From contig NZ_CP012160.1 in assembly GCF_001187845.1 (NCBI RefSeq), positions 2,912,501 to 2,976,500 on the forward strand: 64,000 nt of DNA, read 5' to 3'. The stretch is from Octadecabacter temperatus. Its GTDB lineage: Bacteria; Pseudomonadota; Alphaproteobacteria; Rhodobacterales; Rhodobacteraceae. Positions 17,027 to 25,889 of this stretch are shown here, piece by piece; the first letter of the stretch is position 1, and each line of letters begins with the position of its first letter. The position numbers were made by a program, and so were the translations under genes. Under the pieces are notes generated by a model, which searched no databases, had not been told where the DNA came from, and saw nothing but the letters and a program-made list of their open reading frames with translations.

Positions 17027-17869
17027 ATGAGTTTTTCCGCCGACTTTACCGCAGAAGCGCTATCACACCGCTTCATCACCCATGAAGGACCGCAAGTCAT
17101 CGAGATCGTTTTCACCGGTCTCTATTTTCACACTACCACAGATGTGAACGCGTTTTATGACTGCATCGAAAACCACATTAACGAAACCGGCGAAGCACAG
17201 TGGTTTTTGATGGTAAACACCGAAGGCTACCGCATTGATGGCGATGCGTGGTTTGCCTTTACCCGCCGTGGGCAGGATTTAAACGAAGCCCATTCCATGA
17301 AAACCGTGCGTTATGACGCGGACGAAGCAACGCTAAAACAAATCGCGCGCGACAAAGGGACTGATCGTGAGAATCCGTCTTTGTTTGGATCGCGTGAAGA
17401 GGCAATGGACTTCCTAAAGTCCCTGCCTTCCAAACGGCGCACCCATACTGCGCATCACCCGAATTTCCATCAGGCCGAGTTCTTGCGCAGGCTGCACTTT
17501 GACCACAACGCAAACATCCTAGAAATCGACCTCAGCGGAATGAGCTTTGAACACTCGCGCGACGTCAACGATGTCCACAACTGGACCGAAGAAGCCATTC
17601 GCGCCACGCGTCTAAAATGGTGGATCGTGTTCAACTATGAAGGCACGCGCATTCAATCGCCCGCTTGGGTGCAGTTTTCGATGCGCTCGGAAGGTTTCAA
17701 CAATACCTATTCCATGGGGTCCGTGCGTTACGCCGTTGGCTCGGAAACCGAAGCCGACAAACGTATGCGCCTAGAGGCAAAGACCGAGCGGCCGAATATT
17801 CGCAATACACGCGCCGAGGCCATTGAACGTTTGCAAGAACTTCAGGCAGACTACAGGGCGACACATTAA
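17027..17869 (+). CDS. Protein with two tandem copies of an uncharacterised (possibly STAS-like) domain
   Basis: 280 residues, no signal or membrane segment. Residues ~20-135 and ~160-275 are related to each other: VIEIVFTGLYFHTTTDVNAF aligns with ILEIDLSGMSFEHSRDVNDV, WFLMVNTEGYRIDGDAWFAF with WWIVFNYEGTRIQSPAWVQF, HSMKTVRYDAD with YSMGSVRYAVG, and both end in an R.EA...L..L helix. The strand-helix-strand order with 'W.(V/F)NYEG' recalls SpoIIAA/STAS-type folds, but that is an impression only. It precedes saccharopine dehydrogenase by 16 bases on the same strand, so co-transcription is likely. ATG 17027 was chosen since the upstream in-frame codon is TTG. Confidence 0.72.
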   Translation: MSFSADFTAEALSHRFITHEGPQVIEIVFTGLYFHTTTDVNAFYDCIENHINETGEAQWFLMVNTEGYRIDGDAWFAFTRRGQDLNEAHSMKTVRYDADEATLKQIARDKGTDRENPSLFGSREEAMDFLKSLPSKRRTHTAHHPNFHQAEFLRRLHFDHNANILEIDLSGMSFEHSRDVNDVHNWTEEAIRATRLKWWIVFNYEGTRIQSPAWVQFSMRSEGFNNTYSMGSVRYAVGSETEADKRMRLEAKTERPNIRNTRAEAIERLQELQADYRATH

Positions 17870-17885
17870 TCGAAGGAGCGACGCC

Positions 17886-18917
17886 ATGCTGATCTGGATG
17901 CGAAGCGAACCCCGCGAAAACGAGGCCCGCGCGCCGATGGTGCCTAAAGGTGCTGCACAACTGGTGGCGAAAGGCTGGCGCGTGATCGTTGAAGACGCCG
18001 CTGAACGTTGCATCGCGACGGACGACTACCGCGCAGCTGGATGTGAGATCGTTCCTGCGGGTTCATGGGTCGACGCGCCGCGTGAGGCGATCATCCTTGG
18101 GCTAAAAGAACTCCCCGAGGACGGCACACCGTTGCGCCACCGTCACATCATGTTCGGCCATGCCTACAAAGGCCAAGCATCAGGTCGTGTTCTGTTAGAC
18201 CGTTTTAAAGATGGTGGCGGTACGTTGCTTGATCTGGAATATCTGGTGGATGAAACGGGCCGCCGCGTGGCTGCATTCGGATACTGGGCAGGTTACGCGG
18301 GTGCAGCGCTTTCCGTTATGGCGTGGGGGCACCAACAACGCGACGAGGTTCTGCAGGCGGTCGATGCATTCGCTTCAGCAGAAACAATGGCGACCCAAGT
18401 GCGCAACACCATCGACAAGGCACCAACCGCACTGATCATCGGCGCATTGGGACGCGTTGGAAGCGGTGCAACGGATTTGTGCAAGGCTGTTGGCATAGCC
18501 CCGACTGGTTGGGACATGGCAGAAACGGCGCACGGCGGGCCGTTCCCAGAAGTTTTGCAACACGATATATTGTTGAACTGCATTCTCGCCCACGAAGGCG
18601 CACCAGTTTTCGTGCAGGCCGATGCGGGCGCTGCGGCGCGCAAACTTTCGGTGATAGGTGACATTGCCTGCGACCCAGAAAGCGCGTTTTCACCAATCAA
18701 GGTCTACGGCCAAACAACCACATGGGACACGCCCACACTGCGTGCACACGAAGCACCGCCGCTGGACGTCATGGCAATTGATAACTTGCCGTCCTTGTTG
18801 CCTGCTGAAAGCACAGACGACTTTGCACGCCAGTTGTTGCCGCATTTGTTGGTGCTAGATCAACTCGACACAGGTGTTTGGGGGCGCGCAAAAGACACAT
18901 TCCGAAGCCACCTTTAA
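17886..18917 (+). CDS. Saccharopine dehydrogenase (L-lysine-forming type)
   Basis: 343 residues, resembling the LYS1-type saccharopine dehydrogenase, which interconverts saccharopine with lysine and 2-oxoglutarate using NAD. Visible are the alanine-dehydrogenase-like N-terminal lobe (RSEPRENEARAPMVP), GHAYKGQ, and the Rossmann segment ALIIGALGRVGSGATDLC around residue 180. ATG 17886 has AAGGAG eight bases upstream. Bacteria of this clade usually make lysine by the DAP route (dapB is in this window), so a catabolic or other role is plausible. Confidence 0.9.
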   Translation: MLIWMRSEPRENEARAPMVPKGAAQLVAKGWRVIVEDAAERCIATDDYRAAGCEIVPAGSWVDAPREAIILGLKELPEDGTPLRHRHIMFGHAYKGQASGRVLLDRFKDGGGTLLDLEYLVDETGRRVAAFGYWAGYAGAALSVMAWGHQQRDEVLQAVDAFASAETMATQVRNTIDKAPTALIIGALGRVGSGATDLCKAVGIAPTGWDMAETAHGGPFPEVLQHDILLNCILAHEGAPVFVQADAGAAARKLSVIGDIACDPESAFSPIKVYGQTTTWDTPTLRAHEAPPLDVMAIDNLPSLLPAESTDDFARQLLPHLLVLDQLDTGVWGRAKDTFRSHL

Positions 18918-18923
18918 GCCGCG

Positions 18924-19238
18924 CTAGTAAAGTTCGTCCTCCTCGGAAGACGCAGAGACGCCCAACGCATCTAGTCCATTTTCCAGATGGTCTGCCAAAT
19001 GTGGCGATCCGCGCAGATAATCTTGTGTTGGCGTCGTCGCTTCATCTAATGCGGTTTCGAACGCTTCGTCCCACTCGGACGCATCAAAGCTATCCCGCCC
19101 AATCCACATGATCGCAACGAGGCTGGCCTTTTCCTCATCCCGCAGGCCAGTAATGAAGCTTTCAAACTGGCCACGGTTTCGGGCCATATCACGCGCTAGG
19201 ATTATGACCTCGGCGACCTTATCAGCGTTAATTCTCAT
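18924..19238 (-). CDS. DUF3775 domain protein
   Basis: 104 residues, acidic and helical. The N-terminal part (KVAEVIILARDMA), the central ASLVAIMWIGRDSFDASEWD and the PHLADHLENGLDALG tail match my memory of the DUF3775 family, small proteins common in alphaproteobacteria with no known role. The start at 19238 is preceded by AGGAGG. Convergent with saccharopine dehydrogenase, 6 bases apart. Confidence 0.82.
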   Translation of the reverse strand: MRINADKVAEVIILARDMARNRGQFESFITGLRDEEKASLVAIMWIGRDSFDASEWDEAFETALDEATTPTQDYLRGSPHLADHLENGLDALGVSASSEEDELY

Positions 19239-19340
19239 TGTTGGTCCTCCTTATTGCTAGGTCTAACTTGGCAGCTTCATACGCTACCTACGTTGATCTA
19301 GAACAAAGCGGTCATTGGCCCGTTACGGGTTCACGAACGC

Positions 19341-19376
19341 AAAAGGCACCCGCAGTTACCTGCGAGCGCCTTTCAA
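19341..19376 (-). terminator. Rho-independent terminator of the lipoprotein pair
   Basis: On the minus strand AAAGGCGCTCGCAG pairs with CTGCGGGTGCCTTT across a 4-base loop (GTAA), ending in TTTTG. It lies 20 bases past the stop of the second lipoprotein gene. Confidence 0.72.
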
Positions 19377-19395
19377 TAAATATAGTTGCGCGAAC

Positions 19396-19788
19396 TTATG
19401 ACGGCAGGGAAACCCAGCGCATTCCAGTTGCTTCACCTGTTGTCAGGTTGTTCACTTGGCCCAAACCCGACGGAACGTCACCTGGATCCAATTGCAAAAC
19501 CATCTGCAATTCTTCGTTTCCGTAAGAAACGCCCGTTTCAGTTGATACCAAATCAAAAGTCGCGCCGTTGGAAAGGCGAATGCAGGACTTCGCAATAAAG
19601 TCGTTGCCGCACGATACGATCACCGCTTGCTCAGGCGGGTCAGTCAGAACCGATTGGTAGTAGAACGTCAGGGTATTACCAGGCGCAAAAGGCCCAGTTT
19701 CACCGCCTGGCAATTCCGCCAGACAACCGGACAACATTGTCCCCATCAACGCCATTAGCGCCGTTTGTTTAATTCCACGCAAGATCAC
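19396..19788 (-). CDS. Lipoprotein of unknown function
   Basis: 130 residues. A lipobox LSGC at residues 19-22 after a basic, hydrophobic N-terminus marks a lipid-anchored envelope protein. The mature part has two further cysteines (VSCGNDF and KSCIRL), which could form a disulfide. The start is a GTG at 19788 with GAGGAG eight bases upstream, and overlaps the end of the upstream lipoprotein gene by 20 bases, implying translational coupling. No family recognised. Confidence 0.78.
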   Translation of the reverse strand: MILRGIKQTALMALMGTMLSGCLAELPGGETGPFAPGNTLTFYYQSVLTDPPEQAVIVSCGNDFIAKSCIRLSNGATFDLVSTETGVSYGNEELQMVLQLDPGDVPSGLGQVNNLTTGEATGMRWVSLPS

Positions 19789-20158
19789 GATTCACTCCTC
19801 GCCAAGTCAAATAACCATCGCCACCGGGCGACAAATAAAACGTGCGGTCGCGATATGCGCCCGTCACAACAAAATAGTCTAGTGTACGTTCAACATGACC
19901 AACGCGTCCTGTGCCACCACAAATATGCGTGCCGTTCCGGCATGGCGTCAGCGAATAGGTGTGCAAATCGCCATGCTCATTCGCGACGACATAAACGCGA
20001 CCTGTATCAAACGGCAGATCACGGTAGGCGACATCAATGTCGCGGCGGGTTTCATCAAGAAGGTTCACGTTTTCTACGGCGGTACGTACCGCTGACATAT
20101 CAACGCTCATGCAAGCTGTAAGAGCCAAAGGGCAGAGAGTTGCCAATAGAGTCCGCAT
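19769..20158 (-). CDS. Lipoprotein of unknown function
   Basis: 129 residues with a lipobox LTAC at residues 13-16. The mature part has a cysteine pair close together (TPCRNGTHICGG), likely a periplasmic disulfide, and a tyrosine-rich beta pattern. It is first in a two-gene unit with the overlapping lipoprotein at 19396-19788. The two are not obviously similar in sequence. No family recognised. Confidence 0.78.
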   Translation of the reverse strand: MRTLLATLCPLALTACMSVDMSAVRTAVENVNLLDETRRDIDVAYRDLPFDTGRVYVVANEHGDLHTYSLTPCRNGTHICGGTGRVGHVERTLDYFVVTGAYRDRTFYLSPGGDGYLTWRGVNRDLAWN

Positions 20159-20231
20159 ATTAAAGTCCCCCAGTTGCAGGCAACGTACCGCTCACGTTGC
20201 ATTGTCTCAATAGGCATTTCGCCTTGTGGTT

Positions 20232-22061
20232 TTATGTACGCCCGAACAGCCGCTCAATATCGGTCAACTTAAGTTCAACATAGGTCGGGCGCCCGTGGTT
20301 GCATTGACCTGACCTTGGCGTCGTTTCCATCTCTCGCAGCAATGCGTTCATTTCTTCGCCACGCATAACGCGACCCGTGCGAATAGACCCATGACAGGCG
20401 ACGCGGCTCAGAATTGCTTCAAGCTTTTCCTGCACCAATGTGCTGGACCCTTGGTCGCTCAACTCATCCAGAATATCGCGCAGCATCGCCTCTGCGTTGA
20501 CCTCACCTAAAATCGCGGGAGTCTCACGCACGGCAATTGCGCCACCGCCAAACGCTTCGATCGTCAGTCCGAAACGCGTCAAATCATCCGCCACCGACAA
20601 AAGTTGCGCTGCATCCCCATCCGACATCTCAATGATCTCTGGAATCAAAAGCGCCTGCGCGGCGACGCCGTTCTCGGCCATCTGGGATTTCAGCTTTTCG
20701 TAAACAAGACGTTCATGGGCGGCATGTCCATCAACAATGACAATCCCGTTTTCGGTTTGCGCGATGATGTAATTCTCATGCACTTGCGCGCGCGCCGCCC
20801 CAAGGGGGCGCTCCTCGGCGCGTGGTTCATCGTCGACCACATCAACACGGCCAGACATATCTGGCGTCATTTCCGCAAAGCCCATTGTGGTTTCGGGCGC
20901 ACGGTACGCAGGTCCATTCCCCCGATGCTGGCGATCCATCTGATAGACACGCCCTTCGGTTTGCTCGGGCTGCAATGCGCTCAGGGTTTCGTTGGCGACT
21001 GTCGTTGACGCGCGATGACCTGCATCGGCCAAGGCAGCCCGCAGCCCGCTAACAATAAGGCTGCGCACAACACCGGGGTCACGAAACCGCACCTCGGATT
21101 TCGCAGGATGCACGTTCACATCAACACGCGTCGGATCAAGGTCAATGAACAGGCATGCGGCTGGGTGACGGTCACGGCTGAGCGTATCCATATAAGCCCC
21201 GCGCAATGCCCCGATCAGAACCTTGTCGCGCACAGGGCGGCCATTCACGTACAAAAACTGCTGCACTGCAGAGCCGCGCGAATAGGTCGGCAGCGCCGCG
21301 TAACCCGTTAGATGCACATCCTCGCGGATCACATCAATCGGCAGGGCATTGTCGGCAAAATCCTTACCCAAGACACTGCGCAAACGGGCATGAAGCCCCT
21401 CAAACATGTCCCCTGTTTCTGCATCTGCGCGAAACGTCACGCGGGATTTCCCTTGAGACACATCCGTTAGAATAAAGGTCACAAACGGCTCCGCCATCGC
21501 AAGACGTTTTATTACATCATTGATCGCCTGCATCTCAGCGCGATCAGTGCGCAGGAACTTTAGACGCGCAGGCGTCGCATAAAACAAATCGCGCAACTCA
21601 ACGACAGTCCCTGTCGTGAGGGCAGCAGGGCGAACAGCATCATGTTCACCACCGGAAACTGAAATTTCAGCGCCCTCGCCATCGGCCGTGCGGCTGCGGA
21701 TCGTCAGACGGCCAACGGCCCCTAAAGACGGCAACGCCTCGCCACGAAATCCGAAACTGTGAATGTTAAGCAGATCAGTTCCGTCGATCTTTGACGTTGC
21801 ATGACGCGACAGCGCGAGCGGCAGATCATCCGCCGTCATTCCCACGCCATTGTCCGTCACGCGGATCAGGGTTTTGCCGCCATCGGCAATGGAAATTTCA
21901 ACCCGCGTGGCCTTCGCATCAAGCGCGTTTTCCACGAGCTCTTTCACAGCAGAAGCAGGGCGTTCAACAACCTCACCCGCAGCAATACGGTTGATCGCAG
22001 CATCATCAAGCTGTCGAATAACGGGGCGTTGAGCGCCTATGTTGGGGTCAGGTGATGACAT
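20232..22061 (-). CDS. mutL: DNA mismatch repair protein MutL
   Basis: 609 residues. MutL is the GHKL-ATPase coordinator of mismatch repair, and in organisms without MutH it also nicks DNA. N-terminal motifs are clear: NRIAAGEVVERPASAVKELV, DNGVGM, RHATSKI and GFRGEALPS. The C-terminal dimerisation/endonuclease half shows VDGHAAHERLVYEK, LLIPEIIEM and ending ACHGSIRTGRVMRGEEM...CNHGRPT. The ACH and C.HGRPT elements agree with the metal-binding endonuclease sites of MutH-independent MutL; the DQHA(X)2E site reads as DGHAAHERLVYE here. It is the last gene of a long leftward run. Confidence 0.97.
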   Translation of the reverse strand: MSSPDPNIGAQRPVIRQLDDAAINRIAAGEVVERPASAVKELVENALDAKATRVEISIADGGKTLIRVTDNGVGMTADDLPLALSRHATSKIDGTDLLNIHSFGFRGEALPSLGAVGRLTIRSRTADGEGAEISVSGGEHDAVRPAALTTGTVVELRDLFYATPARLKFLRTDRAEMQAINDVIKRLAMAEPFVTFILTDVSQGKSRVTFRADAETGDMFEGLHARLRSVLGKDFADNALPIDVIREDVHLTGYAALPTYSRGSAVQQFLYVNGRPVRDKVLIGALRGAYMDTLSRDRHPAACLFIDLDPTRVDVNVHPAKSEVRFRDPGVVRSLIVSGLRAALADAGHRASTTVANETLSALQPEQTEGRVYQMDRQHRGNGPAYRAPETTMGFAEMTPDMSGRVDVVDDEPRAEERPLGAARAQVHENYIIAQTENGIVIVDGHAAHERLVYEKLKSQMAENGVAAQALLIPEIIEMSDGDAAQLLSVADDLTRFGLTIEAFGGGAIAVRETPAILGEVNAEAMLRDILDELSDQGSSTLVQEKLEAILSRVACHGSIRTGRVMRGEEMNALLREMETTPRSGQCNHGRPTYVELKLTDIERLFGRT

Positions 22062-22111
22062 AACGCTATGGATAGCATGTCACCGGCCGATTCTGACAGG
22101 GTTATTGATAG

Positions 22112-23422
22112 TTAATCGCTGCTTTCCAAACCGTCAGGCTGACCAACAACAACGAAGTGCAAACCATCAGGGTTCAACAGCTCCGCCGCGACACGGTTCA
22201 CGTCATCCAGCGTAACCGCGTTCACAAAATCATTGCGATTCACGATGTATTCCGGCGTTAGATCCGTCCACTGCATCCCAGCAAGAATCCCTGCGATTTC
22301 GGCATTGCCATCAAACCGCAACGGATAGGCACCCGTCAGATAGGTTTTCGCCTGTTCCAACTCTTCCGCACTTACGCCTTCACTCGCCATCAGTGCCCAT
22401 TCCGCGCGCACCACATCGACGACTTCTGCCATCGTCGCGTTCGCAGAAGCAACGGAACCAAGGTAGATCTCGCTACTGGTTTTGGGGACAAGGAACGTTG
22501 AAATCCCATAGGTCAGCCCGCGTTTTTCACGCACTTCGTGCATAAGGCGGCTTTCAACACCGCGCCCACCAAGTACTTCGTTCAACAAATATGCCGCGAA
22601 AAAGTCGTCGTCGTCACGTTCAATACCGGCGTGGCCAAACAAAGCGACCGACTGCGGCGTGTCGAATGGCACGACTGTCAGGCCACCGTCCAAACCAAAT
22701 TCCACACGCGACGGCAGTTCAGGGCCGTCCACTGGCAAATCACCCAGCAAGTCGTCCATCAACGCGCCAAGCTCCTCAGCAGAAATATCACCAGCGGCAC
22801 CCACATAAATGCGGGACTTAACCAGCGCATTGCGGTGCGCTTCGAACAGGTCAGCTTGCGTCAATGACGCGACGGTTTCGGCCGTGCCATCAATCGAAGA
22901 CCCATAAGGATGATCGCCAAACGCAGCGGCATCAAACGCGGCGCTTGCGATGCTGTCAGGATCTTGCGCGTCTGAACGAAGGATGGATTGCACCTGCGCA
23001 CGCACGCGTTCAATTGAATCTTCATCAAAGCTCGGGTCGGACAACGCATCGCGCAGCAAAGCCATGGCTTCACCACGGTTTTCAGTCAGGAATGTCGCGG
23101 TTATCGCGATTGAATCGTCATGGGCACGAAACCCGAATGACGCTGCAATGCCTTCAAGCGTTGCTTGGAACTCACGCGCGGATAGGTCACCTGACCCTTC
23201 TTCCAGTAGCGCCATCATCAGGTTCGTGGCACCCCGTTTACCGGGCATGTCCAACGAAGCACCGCCATCAATTATTATCTCAAGCGCGACAAACGGAATC
23301 GATTCTTCCTGTACCAGCCATGCATCGATACCACCGGGTGACGTCACCTCTTGGATTTCCATTTGCGCGTGGGCGCTGGCAGCGGAAAGCGTCAGGAATA
23401 CTGCAAATATATAGCGGATCAT
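22112..23422 (-). CDS. M16 family peptidase-like protein, non-catalytic partner
   Basis: 436 residues with a signal peptide (MIRYIFAVFLTLSAASAHAQ). It has the two-domain M16 (insulinase/processing peptidase) fold, but the zinc motif HxxEH is missing: the corresponding stretch reads GATNLMMALLEEGSGD. It keeps the C-terminal substrate-binding element VREKRGLTYGI. This is the usual alpha-subunit-like partner of an active M16 protease. ATG 23422 overlaps the stop of the active partner by 4 bases (ATGA), so translation is coupled and a heterodimer is likely. Confidence 0.92.
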   Translation of the reverse strand: MIRYIFAVFLTLSAASAHAQMEIQEVTSPGGIDAWLVQEESIPFVALEIIIDGGASLDMPGKRGATNLMMALLEEGSGDLSAREFQATLEGIAASFGFRAHDDSIAITATFLTENRGEAMALLRDALSDPSFDEDSIERVRAQVQSILRSDAQDPDSIASAAFDAAAFGDHPYGSSIDGTAETVASLTQADLFEAHRNALVKSRIYVGAAGDISAEELGALMDDLLGDLPVDGPELPSRVEFGLDGGLTVVPFDTPQSVALFGHAGIERDDDDFFAAYLLNEVLGGRGVESRLMHEVREKRGLTYGISTFLVPKTSSEIYLGSVASANATMAEVVDVVRAEWALMASEGVSAEELEQAKTYLTGAYPLRFDGNAEIAGILAGMQWTDLTPEYIVNRNDFVNAVTLDDVNRVAAELLNPDGLHFVVVGQPDGLESSD

Positions 23423-24759
23423 TGAAGAATCTCCCGGCTTGGAACAACCCAGCCTGTAACGGATTGGTCGCGATCTAAAACGCGTTCGGCGGCTGCAAGC
23501 ACGTCTTCTGCCGTGACCGCCTGTAAAATGTCGGGCCATGCTTGCACGTCCTCAACCGTAAGGCCGGACGTCAACGCGGCACCGTAGCGGCGTGCCAACC
23601 CACCAACATTATCACGGGCGTAGATTTCACCCGCCTTCAACTGGGTACGCAGGGCTTCCATACGAACTGGATCGATGCCGTCTTCAAGGAACGCAGCGAC
23701 CGCTGCATCCATTGCGTTCTCGGCGTCTTGTAAGGTCACGCCTTCTGCGGGGACCACAGTAAGGCCGAACGTACCATCATCAAGGTTTAGCCCGTCATAA
23801 AATGCCCCCGAATAAACAGCCGTGTTCGTATCAAACTGCAATGCAATCCCAAGCGCTGACGTAAACGGCGACCCACCCAGAAGTTCCGCCAAATAGGTCA
23901 GCGCGGCGGCTTCCTCCTGCGCACCCTCATCCCGCTCGGGCGCAATATAGGTGCGGCTGATATAAGACTGCGCGACCCGCGGGTCTTCAAATATTAGACG
24001 GCGCTCTGCGGTTTGCGGTGGTTCCTGCGTGCGGAAGCGTTCCGGCAAATTCGGTTCAATCGGAAGCGGGCCATAGTGTTCTTGGGCCAACGCCAAAACC
24101 TCGTCTGGCTGCACGTCACCCGCAACGACTAGGATCGCGTTATTGGGCGAATAATAGATATCGTAGAACGCCAGTGCATCCTCCATATCGAGCATTTCCA
24201 TCTCGTGTTTCCATCCGATGATTGGCACGCCGTATCGATGGTTCAAAAACTGCGCTGCCCGCATCTGTTCACGCGCCAGCGCACCGGGGGAATTTTCGGT
24301 GCGTTGGTTGCGTTCTTCCAAAATAACGCCACGCTCAGTCACGATATCTTCTTCGGTCAGCACCAGATTGTTCATGCGGTCAGCTTCATATTGCATCATC
24401 AGCGGCAAGCGGTCCGCCGCTACGCGCTGGAAATATCCCGTGTAATCATAGCTAGTGAACGCGTTATCCGAGCCACCGTTCTCCGCGACGATGCGCTGGA
24501 ACTCACCTGATTCAACTGTGTCTGTCGCCTTGAACAGTAGATGTTCGAGGTAATGCGCCACACCAGAGCTGCCAACAGGTTCATCCGCGGACCCCGCGCG
24601 ATACCACAGCATATGAACGACAACCGGCGCACGGTGATCTTCGATGACCACAACGTCCATTCCATTATCGAGCTGATAGGTTGTGACCTCTTCGGCGAGG
24701 GTCGTCGTGGCAAACACGGCAAGGGCCGCAGCTAATAGGCGCATCAAATTACTCCGCAA
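23419..24759 (-). CDS. M16 family zinc metalloprotease, catalytic partner
   Basis: 446 residues with a signal peptide (about 1-22). The inverted zinc motif is intact: GVAHYLEHLLFK, with the distal glutamate expected in the following helix (VTERGVILEERNQR). M16 enzymes degrade small peptides in a closed chamber, here in the periplasm. The gene overlaps its non-catalytic partner by 4 bases. It is 72 bases downstream of the bamF-like gene in a leftward run. Confidence 0.94.
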   Translation of the reverse strand: MRSNLMRLLAAALAVFATTTLAEEVTTYQLDNGMDVVVIEDHRAPVVVHMLWYRAGSADEPVGSSGVAHYLEHLLFKATDTVESGEFQRIVAENGGSDNAFTSYDYTGYFQRVAADRLPLMMQYEADRMNNLVLTEEDIVTERGVILEERNQRTENSPGALAREQMRAAQFLNHRYGVPIIGWKHEMEMLDMEDALAFYDIYYSPNNAILVVAGDVQPDEVLALAQEHYGPLPIEPNLPERFRTQEPPQTAERRLIFEDPRVAQSYISRTYIAPERDEGAQEEAAALTYLAELLGGSPFTSALGIALQFDTNTAVYSGAFYDGLNLDDGTFGLTVVPAEGVTLQDAENAMDAAVAAFLEDGIDPVRMEALRTQLKAGEIYARDNVGGLARRYGAALTSGLTVEDVQAWPDILQAVTAEDVLAAAERVLDRDQSVTGWVVPSREILQ

Positions 24760-24831
24760 ATGTCTAGAAAGAACCTACGCCTCACAGGGCGAGCTTCAAG
24801 AGGCCATACGCGGTTGTGAGGTAGATGTTAG

Positions 24832-25332
24832 TTATTGTGGTGGCGCAGTCGGTGTCGCAATACCCGCATCACGGAACCGCTGAAGTTCTGCGTAAGCATC
24901 AAGCGCTTGGCGCGAATAGGCCCCGAAATAACGATCACGGCCACGGAAGAACCCGAAACGGGTCTGACGATTGCGGAGTGCCGCATCCTCAGTCGCAAGC
25001 GTCTGGCGAATTGCAGGGTCAACACCATTGCGGCCAGCCGCAGTAACCAACGCACCATCACCCGCCGGAATACCGTTCGGGGTCAGCGCATTAGGATTAC
25101 CGCCAAGAACAGCGACAGCATCAGCGTTCGGGCGCGGGTCTGTCAGGTTAGCACCACCAGGTGTGGGCGTTGGAAGGTTCGTGATGTCAGTCGGCAAAGT
25201 CAGCGGTTGCATTGGCAACACGCGGAATTCATCCGGGCCACCGCCATTTGAACGCAGGTCACGCAAGCCACGATCACCGCCCGCGCAGGCGGAAAGCATC
25301 GCAATCATTCCGAAACATAAAATCAGTTTCAT
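24832..25332 (-). CDS. DUF3035 lipoprotein, probable BamF subunit of the outer-membrane assembly complex
   Basis: 166 residues. Signal peptide with lipobox LSAC at 13-16. The conserved element GGPDEFRVLPMQPLTLP resembles the N-terminal segment shared by BamC and the alphaproteobacterial BamF, which binds BamD in the beta-barrel assembly machine. The rest is glycine/alanine/proline-rich and ends in a helical RQALDAYAELQRFRDAG. Position between lspA and the M16 pair is typical of the clade. The BamF identity is from family knowledge; sequence here supports lipoprotein and DUF3035. Confidence 0.8.
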   Translation of the reverse strand: MKLILCFGMIAMLSACAGGDRGLRDLRSNGGGPDEFRVLPMQPLTLPTDITNLPTPTPGGANLTDPRPNADAVAVLGGNPNALTPNGIPAGDGALVTAAGRNGVDPAIRQTLATEDAALRNRQTRFGFFRGRDRYFGAYSRQALDAYAELQRFRDAGIATPTAPPQ

Positions 25333-25382
25333 TCTACCCTCACGTCTTCCTTAAGGCGTTTTAGCGTAAACCTAGCGGCACG

Positions 25383-25868
25383 TCACGCAGTCTTCTTTTT
25401 GTTGCCGCCATCGGTGAACAGCACAAGGCCAATTGCGCCAGCAAAGATGGAAATATCCGCGATATTGAACGCATAAGGGTTGTTAATTCCGCAGCAAGAC
25501 ATGTTGATGAAATCCGCGACTGCGCCATGAATAACGCGATCCACAACGTTGCCCAGCGCACCGCCGACTAACAAACCCGCACTGATATAAGCCCACCGCC
25601 CGATGTTCTTTTCACGGCGGATCCACCAGATCACGAAGGCCGAAATGGCCAATGCCACCCCAATCAGAACCCAACGCATGTCAAAATCAGCAAACAGGCC
25701 GAAGTTCACGCCACGGTTCCACGCCATACGCAAAGTCAGGAACGGCGCGAAAACGTCATAAGTTTGGTTTGGTTGTGCCGGAAGGTTCACCAGATAAAGC
25801 ACGACATATTTCGTCGCTTGATCCAGTAAGAAGATCCAAAAGCCTGTCCAAAATGTAAGCCGCATCAA
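25383..25868 (-). CDS. lspA: Lipoprotein signal peptidase (SPase II)
   Basis: 161 residues with four membrane helices. It cleaves the signal peptide in front of the lipidated cysteine of prolipoproteins in the inner membrane. The two catalytic aspartates are in GNVVDRVIHGAVADFI near residue 110-125, and the N-terminal FLLDQATKYVV is typical. Starts 21 bases after purH in the same leftward run. It will process the lipoproteins encoded nearby, including the DUF3035 protein. Confidence 0.97.
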   Translation of the reverse strand: MMRLTFWTGFWIFLLDQATKYVVLYLVNLPAQPNQTYDVFAPFLTLRMAWNRGVNFGLFADFDMRWVLIGVALAISAFVIWWIRREKNIGRWAYISAGLLVGGALGNVVDRVIHGAVADFINMSCCGINNPYAFNIADISIFAGAIGLVLFTDGGNKKKTA

Positions 25869-25889
25869 CGTGGCCCTTTCAACGAATTG

